In this document: positions 10,358-20,199 of the stretch, piece after piece
Layout: each line of letters begins with the position of its first letter
Numbering within the stretch: position 1 is the first letter of the stretch
NCBI RefSeq assembly: GCF_004353985.1
Contig: NZ_SMOA01000001.1
Location: 124,001 to 188,000, forward strand
Direction: 5' to 3'
DNA from: Paracraurococcus ruber
Lineage (GTDB): Bacteria; Pseudomonadota; Alphaproteobacteria; Acetobacterales; Acetobacteraceae
DNA: 64,000 bases
The notes under the pieces: model-generated
What the model was told of the DNA's origin: nothing
Databases searched by the model: none
The model's input: the letters and a program-made list of their open reading frames with translations, nothing else
Translations under genes and position numbers: made by a program

Positions 10358-12174
10358 GCGGCCAGCGCCAGTTCATCCGCGCGGGTGCAGCGCACGGCAC
10401 GGCCAGCGCGTTCCGCCAGCAACTGCGGCGCGTCGCAGGCGGGCGCGGCATGCGGGCAGCGCGGCGCGAAGCGGCAGCCCGGCGGCAGGTCCTGCGGTGG
10501 CGGCACGGTGCCGGGGATGCCGGCCGCCATGCCGTCGCCTTCCGGCACGGCCGCCAGCAGCGCGGCGGTATAGGGATGCAGCGGCGCCCCGAAGACCTCG
10601 GCGACCGTCCCCTCCTCCACCACCTGGCCGGCATAGAGGACCGTGACGCGATCGGCGATCTCCGCCACCACGCCGAGATTGTGGGTGATGAAGACCAGCG
10701 CCATGCCGGTCTCCCGCTGCAGGCCGGCGAGCAGGTCCAGGATCTGCGCCTGCACCGTCACGTCCAGCGCCGTGGTCGGTTCGTCGGCGATCAGCAGGGC
10801 GGGGCGGTTGGCGATGGCCATGGCGATCATCACCCGCTGGCGCATGCCGCCGGAGAGTTCATGCGGGAAGGCGCGCGCCCGGCGGTCCGGGTCGGCGATG
10901 CCGGTGCGGCGCAGCAGGTCGACGGCGCGCGCCCTGGCCGCCCGGGCGGAGAGGGGCTGATGCGCGCGGATCGCCTCCGCCACCTGGTCGCCGATGCGGT
11001 GCACCGGGTTCAGGCTGCTCATCGGGTCCTGGAAGACCATGGCGATGGCGCTGCCGCGCAGCCGGCGATGCTCCGCCTCCTCCAGTCGCAGCAGGTCGCG
11101 CCCCTGGAACCAGGCGGCGCCCGCCACCGGCCGCGCCGCCGGCGGCAGCAGCCCCATGGCGGCGAGTGCCGTGAGCGACTTGCCGGACCCGCTTTCCCCC
11201 ACCACCGCCAGGGTCTCCCCGGCGCGGACGGACAGCGAGACATCCTCCACCGGCCGGATGGTGCCGCGCGGCGTGACGATCTCGATGGTGAGGCCCTGCA
11301 TCGAAAGCACGGCATCGGCCCGTGGCGGTGGCAGCAGGCCGGGCAGCAGCCGGTCCACCCAGCGCGGCGGTGCGGCGGGCGCCGTGCGCGGGTCCGCCGC
11401 ATCGCGCAGCGCATCGCAGAGCAGGTTCATCGCCAGGATGGTCAGCGACAGCGCGAGGCAGGGCCAGAGCAGCAACAGCGGCGCCTGCGCCATGGTGCCG
11501 CGCGCGCCGCGGATCATCAGCCCCCAGGAAGGTTCCGGCGGCACCACGCCGAGGCCGAGGAAGGACAGCCCGCTTTCCAGCACCACCGCCGAGGCCACCG
11601 CCAGCGAAAGCTGCACCAGCACCGGCCCGGCGATGTTCGGCAGCACGGTGCGCAGCAGGATGCGGTGGGTGGGGGCGCCCAGCGCCCGCACCGCTTCCAC
11701 ATAGTCATGGCTGCGGGCCGACAGCACCTCGGCCCAGGTCACGCGCACGAAGCCCGGCAGGTAGAGCGCGGCGAGCACCAGGATGAGCGTGCCGGAGCCG
11801 GGCCCGAGCAGCGTCACCACCAGCAGCGCCAGCAGCACCGGCGGGAAGCAGAGCAGCACATCCATGCTCCGCACGGCGAAGAACTCGCCAAGGCCGCGGA
11901 ACCAGCCGCCGAGCAGCCCCAGCAGCGTGCCGACCACGCAGGCGATGGCCGCCGAGGCGAAGGCGACGGTCAGGCTGGCCCGTGCGCCCCAGACGAGGCG
12001 CGAGAGGACGTCGCGGCCGAATTCGTCCCGTCCCAGCGGGCTCCCCGGCATCGGCCCCGCCAGTCGCCGCGCGACATCCTGCCGGATCGGGTCGGGCAGG
12101 CCGAGCAGCGGCGCCGCCAGCGCGACCAGCACCACCAGCAGGACAAGCCCGCCCGGCAGCCAGAGCCGCCTCAT
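10354..12174 (-). CDS. Fused ABC permease (DppC-type) and ATP-binding protein (DppD-type)
   Basis: One 606-residue chain normally made as two. Residues 1-263 are a C-type permease: an N-terminal membrane helix, [20 protein letters not shown] near 44-63, and an EAA loop near 160-180 ([18 protein letters not shown]). A linker follows at about 264-288. Residues 289-606 are an ABC ATPase: [71 protein letters not shown] and the C-terminal [14 protein letters not shown] motif. No stop or restart signal is seen at the junction. Start at 12174 ([13 protein letters not shown]), overlapping the B-permease gene by 4 bp; the frame open beyond it is antisense-like noise. Such fusions occur sporadically among dpp-type transporters. 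Confidence 0.92.
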   Translation of the reverse strand: MRRLWLPGGLVLLVVLVALAAPLLGLPDPIRQDVARRLAGPMPGSPLGRDEFGRDVLSRLVWGARASLTVAFASAAIACVVGTLLGLLGGWFRGLGEFFAVRSMDVLLCFPPVLLALLVVTLLGPGSGTLILVLAALYLPGFVRVTWAEVLSARSHDYVEAVRALGAPTHRILLRTVLPNIAGPVLVQLSLAVASAVVLESGLSFLGLGVVPPEPSWGLMIRGARGTMAQAPLLLLWPCLALSLTILAMNLLCDALRDAADPRTAPAAPPRWVDRLLPGLLPPPRADAVLSMQGLTIEIVTPRGTIRPVEDVSLSVRAGETLAVVGESGSGKSLTALAAMGLLPPAARPVAGAAWFQGRDLLRLEEAEHRRLRGSAIAMVFQDPMSSLNPVHRIGDQVAEAIRAHQPLSARAARARAVDLLRRTGIADPDRRARAFPHELSGGMRQRVMIAMAIANRPALLIADEPTTALDVTVQAQILDLLAGLQRETGMALVFITHNLGVVAEIADRVTVLYAGQVVEEGTVAEVFGAPLHPYTAALLAAVPEGDGMAAGIPGTVPPPQDLPPGCRFAPRCPHAAPACDAPQLLAERAGRAVRCTRADELALAA

Positions 12175-13121
12175 GCCCTGCGCACCCGTGGATCGAGCAG
12201 CGCATAGATCAGGTCCATCACCAGGTTCAGCAGCACGAACAGCGCCGAGATGACCAGCACGATGCCGACCACCATGGGGTAGTCGCGCGCCTCCACCGCC
12301 CGCAGCAAGGGCGTGGAGAGGCCCGGCCAGTTGAACACGTATTCCACGAGCACCGTGCCGCCGAGCAGCGAGCCCATCTGCAACGCCAGCACGGTCAGCA
12401 CCGGCGTCAGCGCGTTGCGCACCACATGGCGGCGCAGGATGCGGCCGGGCGGGAGGCCCTTGGCGCGGGCGGTGCGGACATGGTCGCGCGCCAGCATGTC
12501 CAGCACCGCCGTGCGCGTCATGCGGAACACCACCGCCACCAGCCCCTTGCCGATGGCGAGCGCGGGCAGGGACAGCAGCAGCAGGTGCCGCCCGGGGTCC
12601 TGCGCCAGCGGGACATAGCCGCCCGCCGGCATCCACCGCAGCATTTGCGCGAAGACCAGCACCAGCAGCGTCCCGACGACGAAGACCGGCACCGCCAGCA
12701 GCAGCGCCGCGAGCGCCGAGGCAAAGCGGTCGAAGGCCCCGCCGCGATGCAGCGCGGCGCGGGTGCCGGCAGGGATGCCGATCAGCACCGCCAGCAGCGC
12801 GCCGGCGCCGATCAGTTCCAGCGTGCGGGGCAGGCGCAGCAGGATCTCGTCCAGCACGGGGTAGTCGTCCACCAGGGAGGCGCCGAGATCGCCGCGCGGC
12901 AGGCCCGCGAGGAAGGCGACATACTGGTCGAGCAGCGGGCGGTCGAGGCCCAGCCTCTCCCGCAGCTCCGCCACCGCCGCCGGGTCGGGCGCCACCCCGC
13001 CGGAGGACAGCAGCAACTCCGCCGGATCACCCGGGACGAGATGGATGGCGAGGAAGACGATGCTGGCGACGCACCAGACCAGCAGCAGGCTGACCGCGAG
13101 GCGCTGCGCCGCCCAGATCAT
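12171..13121 (-). CDS. Peptide/nickel-type ABC transporter permease (DppB-like)
   Basis: Inner-membrane permease (316 aa). It opens MIWAAQRLAVSLLLVWCVASIVF and carries the B-type signature HLVPGDPAELLL, then LRERLGLDRPLLDQYVAFL. The EAA loop TARAKGLPPGRILRRHVVRNAL is near residues 210-230, and the C-terminus is [11 protein letters not shown]. It is the B partner of the downstream fused C-permease/ATPase and overlaps both flanking genes by 4 bp, implying translational coupling and 1:1 stoichiometry. Confidence 0.93.
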   Translation of the reverse strand: MIWAAQRLAVSLLLVWCVASIVFLAIHLVPGDPAELLLSSGGVAPDPAAVAELRERLGLDRPLLDQYVAFLAGLPRGDLGASLVDDYPVLDEILLRLPRTLELIGAGALLAVLIGIPAGTRAALHRGGAFDRFASALAALLLAVPVFVVGTLLVLVFAQMLRWMPAGGYVPLAQDPGRHLLLLSLPALAIGKGLVAVVFRMTRTAVLDMLARDHVRTARAKGLPPGRILRRHVVRNALTPVLTVLALQMGSLLGGTVLVEYVFNWPGLSTPLLRAVEARDYPMVVGIVLVISALFVLLNLVMDLIYALLDPRVRRA

Positions 13122-14632
13122 CCGGCGATCGCCGTCTCCTCGAGCGTGATGCCCGAGAAGAAGGAGAGCGCGCCGGGCATGTTCCTGAAGCCCGTCACCG
13201 TCTTCGGCATGGCATAGCCCTGGCTGCGCCAGGCGAGGCCGCAGATCGGCACCTCCTGCAGGGCGATCCGCTGCGCGTCGCGGTACAGCACCTTGCGCCT
13301 CGCCGGGTCGAACTCGGCCCGCGCCGCGGCCATCGCCTCCTCCAGCGCCGGCACGCGCAGCCCGAGGCTGCGGACGTAGCTGGGCGAGAGCGAGCCATCC
13401 ACCAGGTTGGAGATGCCGTCGGGGTCGTTGTTGTCGGTGGCGGTGCCCTGCACCGCGATCTCGTACTGGCCCCGGTTGCCGAGGTTCACCCGCGTCGCCC
13501 AGTCCGGCAGGCGCAACTCCGCCTGGATGCCGATGGCGGCGAGGCTCTGCTGCACCACCTCGGCGGTGTCCTTGTGCATGCCGTATTGCGCGGTGGCGAG
13601 GATGGAGGTGGTGAAGCCGCCGGCGACGCCTGCCTCAGCCAGCAGGCGACGCGCCAGTGCGGGGTCGAAATGCCAGCCGCGCGCCAGTTCGGCGTCGAAG
13701 AACTCCGATTGCGGCGCGATCGGCAGACCTTCGAGGGGGGCGCCGCGACCGAAGAAGGCGGCCTTCACGATGTCGTCGCGCCGAATGGCGTGGGCGATGG
13801 CGCGCCGCACCCGCGCATCCGCCAGCGGCCCGCGCGTGGCGTTGAAGACCAGATACATGAAGGGACCGAAGACCGCGTCCAGCGTCAGGCGCGAATCCGC
13901 CTCGATCCCCGCCATGGACTGCCATGGGACGTATTCGATGAGGTCGACATCGCCGGCCTGCAGCGCCGCAACCCGCAGCGTCTCGTCGGCATAGGCGATG
14001 ATGCGGATGTCCTTCAGCCGCGGCAGGCCCGGCTTGTAGTACCGGTCGAAGGCTGCGAGATCCATGAAGGTGCCGCGTTCCTGCCCGCGCAGGATGAAGG
14101 GCCCCGCACCGATCTGCTGCTGCGGGGTGGAGCGGCGGGAGACCATGCCCATGTGGTAGCTGGCCATCCAGTAGGGCAAGGTCGCCACCGGCGTTTTCAT
14201 CGTGATCCGCACCGTGCGCTCGTCGGGCGTCTCGATCCGCTCGATCCCCTGCATCTCGTTCCGGTAGAAGGCGGTGGAGCGTTCCGCCGCCATCTGCTCG
14301 AGGTTCCAGCGGATATCGGCCGCGGTGACGGGATCGCCGTTCTGGAACACCGCGTTCGGCCGCAGGCGGAAGACCCATGTCGCGGCACCCTCGTTCGACC
14401 AGGCCTCCGCCAATTCGCCGCGCAACTTGCCGGCGGTGTCGTAGGACAGCAGGCCGCGATGGATCAGCAGCTTCACCGTCGCCGCGGCGGTGCCGGTATT
14501 GGCCCAGGCCTGCACGCTGGGCGGGAAGGCCGAGAGGCCGAAGCGGAATTGTCCCGGCGCGCGCTGCGCCCGCGCATCCGCCAGCGTCAGGAAGGGCAGG
14601 CCGGCGATCAGGCTGCGGCGGGTCGCGCGCAT
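13118..14632 (-). CDS. Family-5 solute-binding protein of the second leftward importer
   Basis: Periplasmic binding protein (504 aa). The signal MRATRRSLIAGLPFLTLADA with RR suggests Tat or Sec export. SBP-5 blocks come in the normal order: GELAEAWSNEGAATWVFRL, then NAVFQNGDPVTAADI, then the second lobe LARRLLAEAGVAGGFTTSIL, and a C-terminal lobe ending VPICGLAWRSQGYAMPKTVTGF. The start at 14632 follows the hyuB stop by 14 bp with GGAGGA upstream. The ligand is unknown. Its position directly after hyuAB suggests it feeds a substrate for, or related to, the hydantoinase. Confidence 0.9.
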   Translation of the reverse strand: MRATRRSLIAGLPFLTLADARAQRAPGQFRFGLSAFPPSVQAWANTGTAAATVKLLIHRGLLSYDTAGKLRGELAEAWSNEGAATWVFRLRPNAVFQNGDPVTAADIRWNLEQMAAERSTAFYRNEMQGIERIETPDERTVRITMKTPVATLPYWMASYHMGMVSRRSTPQQQIGAGPFILRGQERGTFMDLAAFDRYYKPGLPRLKDIRIIAYADETLRVAALQAGDVDLIEYVPWQSMAGIEADSRLTLDAVFGPFMYLVFNATRGPLADARVRRAIAHAIRRDDIVKAAFFGRGAPLEGLPIAPQSEFFDAELARGWHFDPALARRLLAEAGVAGGFTTSILATAQYGMHKDTAEVVQQSLAAIGIQAELRLPDWATRVNLGNRGQYEIAVQGTATDNNDPDGISNLVDGSLSPSYVRSLGLRVPALEEAMAAARAEFDPARRKVLYRDAQRIALQEVPICGLAWRSQGYAMPKTVTGFRNMPGALSFFSGITLEETAIAG

Positions 14633-14646
14633 GGGCGGAATCCTCC

Positions 14647-16296
14647 TCAGGTCTCGCCGTAGAGGCGGGCTGCGTCCTCGGCGGTCATGCGGCCTTCGGC
14701 GATGTCGCGCGCCACGGCATCCTTCGCGCGACCGGCGGGCGGGCCAAAGCCGCCGGCGCCGGGCGTGACGATCTCCACCCATTGCCCGGCCTTCAGGTCG
14801 CCATTGCCCAGCGCGAAGGGCGCGACGCCGGGGCCGAAGACGAAGCGGCCCATCCCGCCGGGCAAGCCGCCCTGCAGGCCCCAGGGCGCCGATTTCAGCC
14901 GCGAGCCATCCAGGCGGAGGCGGCAATCCGCTTCCGCCCGGTAGACACGCCGCAGCCCCATGCCGCCGCGCCGGGTGCCGGCGCCGCCGGAGCCATCCAC
15001 CAGCTCGTAGCGCATGAGGGTCAGCGGATACTCGATCTCCAGCGCCTCCACCGGCAGGTTGGAGGTGTTGGTGGTGTGGACATGCACGCCGTCGAGGCCA
15101 TCCTTCGTCGCGCGCGCGCCGAAGCCGCCGCCGATGGTTTCCAGATACACCCAGGGCTCGCCGCTGCCCGGCTGCCGGCCGACGAAGCTGGCGACCACGC
15201 AGGCGCCGTTATGCGCGGCCGTCACGCGGTCCGGCACCGCCTGGGCCAGCGCTCCATGGATCAAATCCACCACGCGCTGGCAGGTGGACAGCCGCGCATT
15301 GACCGCCGCCGGATGCGTGCAGTTCACCACGCTGCCCTCGGTCGCCGTCACGGTCAGCGGCCGTGCCAGGCCGGCATTGGGCAGCAGCGTCGGGTCCACC
15401 ACGGTCTTCACCGCGTAGTAGACGGTCGCCAGCAGCGCCGTCATCACCATGTTGATCCCGGCGCGGACCTGCGGCGGGCCGTCGAAATGCAGGCGCATGG
15501 CATCGCCTTGCACCGTGATCTCGACCGAGAGCGGCAACTCGCCCTCGATCTCCGGGCTGTCGTGGCGGTCCGCGAAGCGGTAGGTGCCGTCCGGGATGGC
15601 GGCGATGCCGGCGCGCATCTTCCGCTCGGCATAGTCCAGCAGCGCCTCGCCGGCCGCCAGCACGGTGTCGGTGCCGTATTTCGCGCAGAGCGCCTGCATC
15701 CGCTGCACGCCCAGCCGGTTGGCCGCCATCTGGGCACGGAGGTCCGAGAGGCGCTCGCGCGGCACCTGGCAGTTCAGCAGGATCAGCTCCTGCACATCGG
15801 TCTGCAACTCGCCGGCGCGGTAGAGCCGGATGGGCGGGATGCGCAGGCCTTCCTGGAAGATATGCGCATGGCCGCGATCGGCGAAGTCGGAGTGGTGCGC
15901 GAGGTTCACCGCCCAGCCGATCATCCTCTCCCCGACGAAGATCGGCTCGGCCAGCACGATGTCGGGCAGATGGGTGCCGCCGCCCTCATAGGCATCGTTG
16001 CCGCAGAACACGTCGCCCGGCCGCATGCCGGACATGGGATGGCGCTTCAGGATGTGCTCGACGATGCCGATGAAGCTGCCGAGATGGATCGGGATGTGCT
16101 CCGCCTGGCAAAGCGTGCGGCCCTGAAGGTCGAACAGCGCGGTTGAGCAGTCCCGCCGCTCCTTGATGTTGGTGGAGTAGGAGGCGCGGACGAGCGCCTC
16201 CCCCATCTCCTCGGCGATGGAGGAGAGGGCGGAGCCGATCACCTCGACCGTGATCGGGTCCACCTGCGGGCGGGAGAGGTCCAGGGCAGCGCTCAC
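14647..16296 (-). CDS. hyuB: Hydantoinase B / 5-oxoprolinase beta-type subunit
   Basis: Subunit (549 aa) of an ATP-dependent amidohydrolase that opens cyclic amides such as N-methylhydantoin, hydantoins or 5-oxoproline. Family marks are ITVEVIGSALSSIAEEMG at the start, RRDCSTALFD, HIPIHLGSF, then the metal-site segment GDVFCGNDAYEGGGTHLPD and VNLAHHSDFAD. The C-terminal Gly-rich GGAGTRRGGMGLRR and APWGLQGGLPG are also typical. It overlaps hyuA by 4 bp. The substrate class cannot be decided from sequence, and acetophenone-carboxylase-like carboxylation is a further possibility in this superfamily. Confidence 0.93.
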   Translation of the reverse strand: MSAALDLSRPQVDPITVEVIGSALSSIAEEMGEALVRASYSTNIKERRDCSTALFDLQGRTLCQAEHIPIHLGSFIGIVEHILKRHPMSGMRPGDVFCGNDAYEGGGTHLPDIVLAEPIFVGERMIGWAVNLAHHSDFADRGHAHIFQEGLRIPPIRLYRAGELQTDVQELILLNCQVPRERLSDLRAQMAANRLGVQRMQALCAKYGTDTVLAAGEALLDYAERKMRAGIAAIPDGTYRFADRHDSPEIEGELPLSVEITVQGDAMRLHFDGPPQVRAGINMVMTALLATVYYAVKTVVDPTLLPNAGLARPLTVTATEGSVVNCTHPAAVNARLSTCQRVVDLIHGALAQAVPDRVTAAHNGACVVASFVGRQPGSGEPWVYLETIGGGFGARATKDGLDGVHVHTTNTSNLPVEALEIEYPLTLMRYELVDGSGGAGTRRGGMGLRRVYRAEADCRLRLDGSRLKSAPWGLQGGLPGGMGRFVFGPGVAPFALGNGDLKAGQWVEIVTPGAGGFGPPAGRAKDAVARDIAEGRMTAEDAARLYGET

Positions 16297-18347
16297 GCGG
16301 CGGCCTCCAGGATCAGGTTGTCATAGGGGTCCACGCGCGCCGCCATGCCCGGCAGCACCACGGTGGTGCTGTCCATCTGCTCGGCGATCGCGGGGCCGGG
16401 GATGCGGTTGCCGGGCAGCAGCCGGTCCCGCGCATAGACCGGCACGCTCACCCAGCCGCCGGCCTCCGGCAGCCAGACATCGCGCTTGCCCTCCAGCGCC
16501 GCGGCGGGGTCCGGGCCGGCGAGCGGCTTCGGCCGGAACTCCGCCTTCCGCACCTGGCCGATCGCCTCGATCCGGAAGGTGACGAGCTGCACCGGCTCCT
16601 CCTCCGCCACGAAGCCATAGGCGCGGCGATGCGCGGCGGCGAAGGCCTCGCCCATTGCCGCCAGCGTGGAAGGCGTGACGGGCCCCTCCGGCACGGCAAT
16701 CGGCAATTCGTAGTTCTGGCCGGCATAGCGCATGTCGGCGGTGCGGTTGACCCGGCGCGCCCCGGCGGCAATGCCCTCCGCCTCGAACCAGCGTGCCGCC
16801 TGGTCCTGCAGCGCCGCGAAGGCCGCCTGCATGGGCGCGATCGCCGCCTCCCCCAGGGCGGTCAGCCGCGTGCTGGCGAAATCCGCCCGCAGATCGGTCA
16901 GCAGCAATCCCATGGCGCAGAGGATGCCCGGGCTGCGCGGGACCAGCACGCGCGGCATGTCGAGTTCCTTGGCCAGCCGCGCCGCATGCAGCGGGCCGGC
17001 GCCGCCGAAGGCCATGAGCGTGTAGTCGCGCGGATCATGGCCGCGCTGCACGCTGATGACGCGGATGGCCTTCGCCATGTTGGCGGTGACGACGGACAGG
17101 ATGCCCTGTGCCGTCGCCATGGTTTCCATGCCGAGGCGCTGCGCCAGCCCCTCGATGGCGGCCAGGGCGAGGTCCCGTCGGATCGGCATGCGGCCGCCCA
17201 GCAGATGCGTGGGATGCAGATTGCCGAGCACGACATTGGCGTCGGTGACGGTCGGCTCCTGGTTGCCCTTGGCGTAGCAGACCGGCCCGGGCGCGGCGCC
17301 GGCGCTGCGCGGCCCAACCTTCAGCAGCCCGCCGCTGTCCACATAGGCGATGGAGCCGCCGCCGGCGCCCACCGTATGGATGTCCAGCATCGGCGCCTTG
17401 ATGGGGTAGCCATGCACGACGGCCTCGCCCGCCAGCCGCGGCTCGCCATCCTGCAGCAGCGCCACATCGGTGCTGGTGCCGCCCATGTCGAAGGTGACCA
17501 GGTCGGGGAAGCCGGCGAGGCGCCCGATCGCCTGCGCGCCGACCACGCCGGTGGAGGGCCCCGACAGCACCATGCGCACCGGCATGGACGCCGCCGCCTC
17601 GAACCCGATCACGCCGCCATTGGACTGCGTGAGATGCGGCGTCGCCGCCACGCCAAGCTGCGCCAGCCGTTCCGCCAGTCGGCGGATATAGCCCTGCATC
17701 ACCGGGCCGAGATAGCTGTTCACGACGGCGGTCGAGAGCCGTTCGTATTCGCGGAATTCCGGCGCGATCTCGTGGCTGGTGGTCAGGAAGGCCTCGGGGA
17801 ACTCCTCCGTCAGGATGCGGCGCGCCGTCGCCTCATGCTCCGGCCGGACGAAGGCATAGAGGAAGCATACCGCCACCGCCTGCACGCCGGCTGCCTTCAG
17901 GGCGCGCGCCGCCTCCCGCACCGCCTGCTCGTCGAGTGCCGTCTCGATGCTGCCGTCATGCCGCACGCGTTCCGGCACTTCCAGCCGCAGATCGCGGGAG
18001 ACGAGGATCTCCGGCTTCTCCACCTGCAGGTCATAGAGGTCGGGTCGCTTCTGCCTTCCGATCTCCAGCAGGTCGCGGAAGCCGTCGGTCGTGATCAGCC
18101 CCGTGCGCACGCCGCGGTGCTGGATCAGCGCATTGGTGGCGACCGTCGTGCCGTGGCCGAAATAGGCGACGTCCGAGGGCAGGCGGCCGAGCCGGCCCAG
18201 GCCTTCCTCCACGCCCTGGGCGATGGCGCGGGACGGGTCGTCGGGCGTTGAGGACACCTTCCAGACCTCGACGCGGCCGGTCGTGTCCTCGAACAGGCAG
18301 ACATCGGTGAAGGTGCCGCCGGAATCCACGCCCACGCGCCAGGCCAT
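16293..18347 (-). CDS. hyuA: Hydantoinase A / 5-oxoprolinase alpha-type subunit
   Basis: ATP-binding subunit (684 aa) partnering HyuB. It starts MAWRVGVDSGGTFTDVCLFE, the family's phosphate-binding opening. ATNALIQHRGVRTGLITTDGF comes next, and the actin-like second phosphate loop VTFDMGGTSTDVALL lies near residue 290. The VGAGGGSIAY and PGPVCYAKGN motifs follow. The start at 18347 is preferred over an in-frame ATG at 18407 because GGAGAT precedes it at the right distance and the extra 20 residues are Arg/Cys-rich and unlike the family. The 66-bp gap to the upstream ATPase gene is the widest in the unit and could hold an internal promoter, although none is recognisable. Confidence 0.93.
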   Translation of the reverse strand: MAWRVGVDSGGTFTDVCLFEDTTGRVEVWKVSSTPDDPSRAIAQGVEEGLGRLGRLPSDVAYFGHGTTVATNALIQHRGVRTGLITTDGFRDLLEIGRQKRPDLYDLQVEKPEILVSRDLRLEVPERVRHDGSIETALDEQAVREAARALKAAGVQAVAVCFLYAFVRPEHEATARRILTEEFPEAFLTTSHEIAPEFREYERLSTAVVNSYLGPVMQGYIRRLAERLAQLGVAATPHLTQSNGGVIGFEAAASMPVRMVLSGPSTGVVGAQAIGRLAGFPDLVTFDMGGTSTDVALLQDGEPRLAGEAVVHGYPIKAPMLDIHTVGAGGGSIAYVDSGGLLKVGPRSAGAAPGPVCYAKGNQEPTVTDANVVLGNLHPTHLLGGRMPIRRDLALAAIEGLAQRLGMETMATAQGILSVVTANMAKAIRVISVQRGHDPRDYTLMAFGGAGPLHAARLAKELDMPRVLVPRSPGILCAMGLLLTDLRADFASTRLTALGEAAIAPMQAAFAALQDQAARWFEAEGIAAGARRVNRTADMRYAGQNYELPIAVPEGPVTPSTLAAMGEAFAAAHRRAYGFVAEEEPVQLVTFRIEAIGQVRKAEFRPKPLAGPDPAAALEGKRDVWLPEAGGWVSVPVYARDRLLPGNRIPGPAIAEQMDSTTVVLPGMAARVDPYDNLILEAAA

Positions 18348-18413
18348 CCGCCGCCATCTCCTGCACCGCAGCCGCAAAAGTGTTCCATGCACACACTGGT
18401 GGCGCAACCGGCT

Positions 18414-19385
18414 TCAGCCGTGCAGGTGACAGGCGACGCCCCCCTGGCCGGCGGGCAGTGCCGTCCAGCGCGGCAGGCTGCCCGTGCAGCGGGCGATCGC
18501 CTGCGGGCACCGGGGATGAAAGGGACAGCCGGGCGGCGGCGCGGCGGCGGAAGGGATCTCTCCCCGGATGCGCGGCAGCGTGCCCCGCCGGGCCGGATCC
18601 GGAACAGGGGACGCATCCCGCAGCATCTGCGCATAGGGGTGCAGCGGCTGCGCCAGCACGCGTGCCGCGGGCCCTTCCTCCACGATGCGGCCGAGATACA
18701 TGACGGCGACACGGTCGCAGAACCAGCGCACCACCGACAGATCGTGCGAGACGAAGAGGAAGGCGAGGCCGCGCCGCCGGCGCAACTCCCGCAGCAGCAG
18801 CAGAACCTGCGCCTGGACCGAGACATCGAGGGCCGAGACCGGCTCATCCGCCACGATCAGCTCGGGCTCCAGCGTCAGGGCGCGGGCGATGCCGATGCGC
18901 TGGCGCTGGCCGCCGCTGAACTCATGCGGATAGCGGTCCAGCACGGCGGGTGGCAGGCCCACCTCGTCAAGCAGGGCGGCGGCGCGGCGGCGTGCCTCCG
19001 CGCCGCTGGCAATGGCGTGGACGCGCATGGGTTCCGTCAGCGCCGCCCCGATGCGCTGCCGCGGGTCCAGGGCAGAATAGGGGTCCTGGAAGATGATCTG
19101 CATGCGCCGGCGCAATGCCTTCAGGCGTGCACCGCGCGCGGCCAGCACATCTTCACCGCGCCAACGCACGCCCCCGGCATCGGGCTCGATCAGCCGCAGC
19201 AGGGCGCGGGCGGCGGTGGACTTGCCGCAGCCGCTCTCGCCCACCAGGCCGAAGGCCTCGCCGGCGCCGATGGCGAAGGACACATCCTCCACCGCCCGCA
19301 CCGTGACGCGCCGGCGGCGCAGCAGCCCCTTCGTGGTCACGAAATGCTTGCGGAGGCCCTCGACCTCCAGCAGCGGCTCACTCAT
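18414..19385 (-). CDS. Peptide-type ABC transporter ATP-binding protein (DppF/OppF-like)
   Basis: ATPase (323 aa) closing the first importer of the leftward unit. It starts MSEPLLEVEGLRKHFVTTKG; the RRRRVTVRAVEDVSFAI segment is the OppF-type insertion before Walker [50 protein letters not shown] and VSHDLSVVRW are intact. The C-terminal CPFHPRCPQAIARC motif is present. The start at 19385 overlaps the permease end by 8 bp, and the longer open frame upstream lies within that permease. Confidence 0.92.
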   Translation of the reverse strand: MSEPLLEVEGLRKHFVTTKGLLRRRRVTVRAVEDVSFAIGAGEAFGLVGESGCGKSTAARALLRLIEPDAGGVRWRGEDVLAARGARLKALRRRMQIIFQDPYSALDPRQRIGAALTEPMRVHAIASGAEARRRAAALLDEVGLPPAVLDRYPHEFSGGQRQRIGIARALTLEPELIVADEPVSALDVSVQAQVLLLLRELRRRRGLAFLFVSHDLSVVRWFCDRVAVMYLGRIVEEGPAARVLAQPLHPYAQMLRDASPVPDPARRGTLPRIRGEIPSAAAPPPGCPFHPRCPQAIARCTGSLPRWTALPAGQGGVACHLHG

Positions 19386-20199
19386 GCCGCAGCTTCGGGT
19401 CGGTGGCGTCGCGCAGCCCGTCACCGACCATGTTGAGGCCGAGCACCAGCAACAGGATGGCGAGGCCGGGGAAGACCGCCAGCCAGGGCGCATCGAGGAT
19501 GGTCTCGAACCCGTCGCGGGTCATGCCGCCCCAGGTCGGCGTGGGCGGCTTGGGGCCCAGGCCGACGAAGGCCAGCGAGGCCTCCACCCGCACGGCCGTC
19601 GCCAGCCAGAGCGTGGCCATCACCAGCACCTCCGGCAGGATGTTCGGCAGGATGTGGCCGAACAGGATGCGGGCATGCGAGTACCCCAGAGCGCGCCCTG
19701 CCTCGACGAAGGCGCGTTCCTTCAGGGACAGCGTCGGCGCGCGGGCGATGCGGGCGAAGGGCGCGATCGCGGTCAGCGCGATGGCGATGACCAGGTTGAC
19801 CAAGTCCGGCCCGAGCAGCGCCACCACGATCAGGCCGAGGATGAGCGAGGGGAAGGACAGCAGCACGTCCATCACCTGCATAGTGAACAGGTCCAGCCGC
19901 CCGCCGATATAGCCGGAGACGAGGCCGATGGTGCCGCCCACCACCATCGCCAGCCCGATGGCGCCGAGCGAGACCGTCAACGAGATGCGCGCGCCCCAGA
20001 GCAGGCGGGAGAGGATGTCCCGCCCGAACTGGTCGGTGCCCAGCCAGTGGTCGCCGCCGGGCGGCTGCAGCCGGTCGAGGATGCTCTGCTCCGCCGGGTC
20101 GAAGGGCGCGATCCAGGGGGCAAGCAGGGCGGCAAGCAGGACCGCGAGGCACAGCAGGCCGCCGATCCAGGTGAGCGACGCGGCGCCATCCGCCCTCAT
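19378..20199 (-). CDS. Peptide-type ABC transporter permease (DppC-like)
   Basis: Inner-membrane permease (273 aa). An N-terminal helix (WIGGLLCLAVLLAALLAPW) is followed by HWLGTDQFGRDILSRLLWGARISL, the C-permease signature. The EAA loop EAGRALGYSHARILFGHILPN is near residues 165-185. FVGLGPKPPTPTWGGM and the C-terminus RDATDPKLRHE are standard. It overlaps the B-permease gene by 4 bp and the ATPase gene by 8 bp. Confidence 0.93.
   Translation of the reverse strand: MRADGAASLTWIGGLLCLAVLLAALLAPWIAPFDPAEQSILDRLQPPGGDHWLGTDQFGRDILSRLLWGARISLTVSLGAIGLAMVVGGTIGLVSGYIGGRLDLFTMQVMDVLLSFPSLILGLIVVALLGPDLVNLVIAIALTAIAPFARIARAPTLSLKERAFVEAGRALGYSHARILFGHILPNILPEVLVMATLWLATAVRVEASLAFVGLGPKPPTPTWGGMTRDGFETILDAPWLAVFPGLAILLLVLGLNMVGDGLRDATDPKLRHE

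Noticed and set aside
8090-10573. An 827-codon plus-strand frame over the FAD/BFD, ferredoxin and ATPase genes
   Set aside because: No recognisable motif and typical antisense composition (Gln/His/Arg/Pro). All three opposite-strand genes are intact families.
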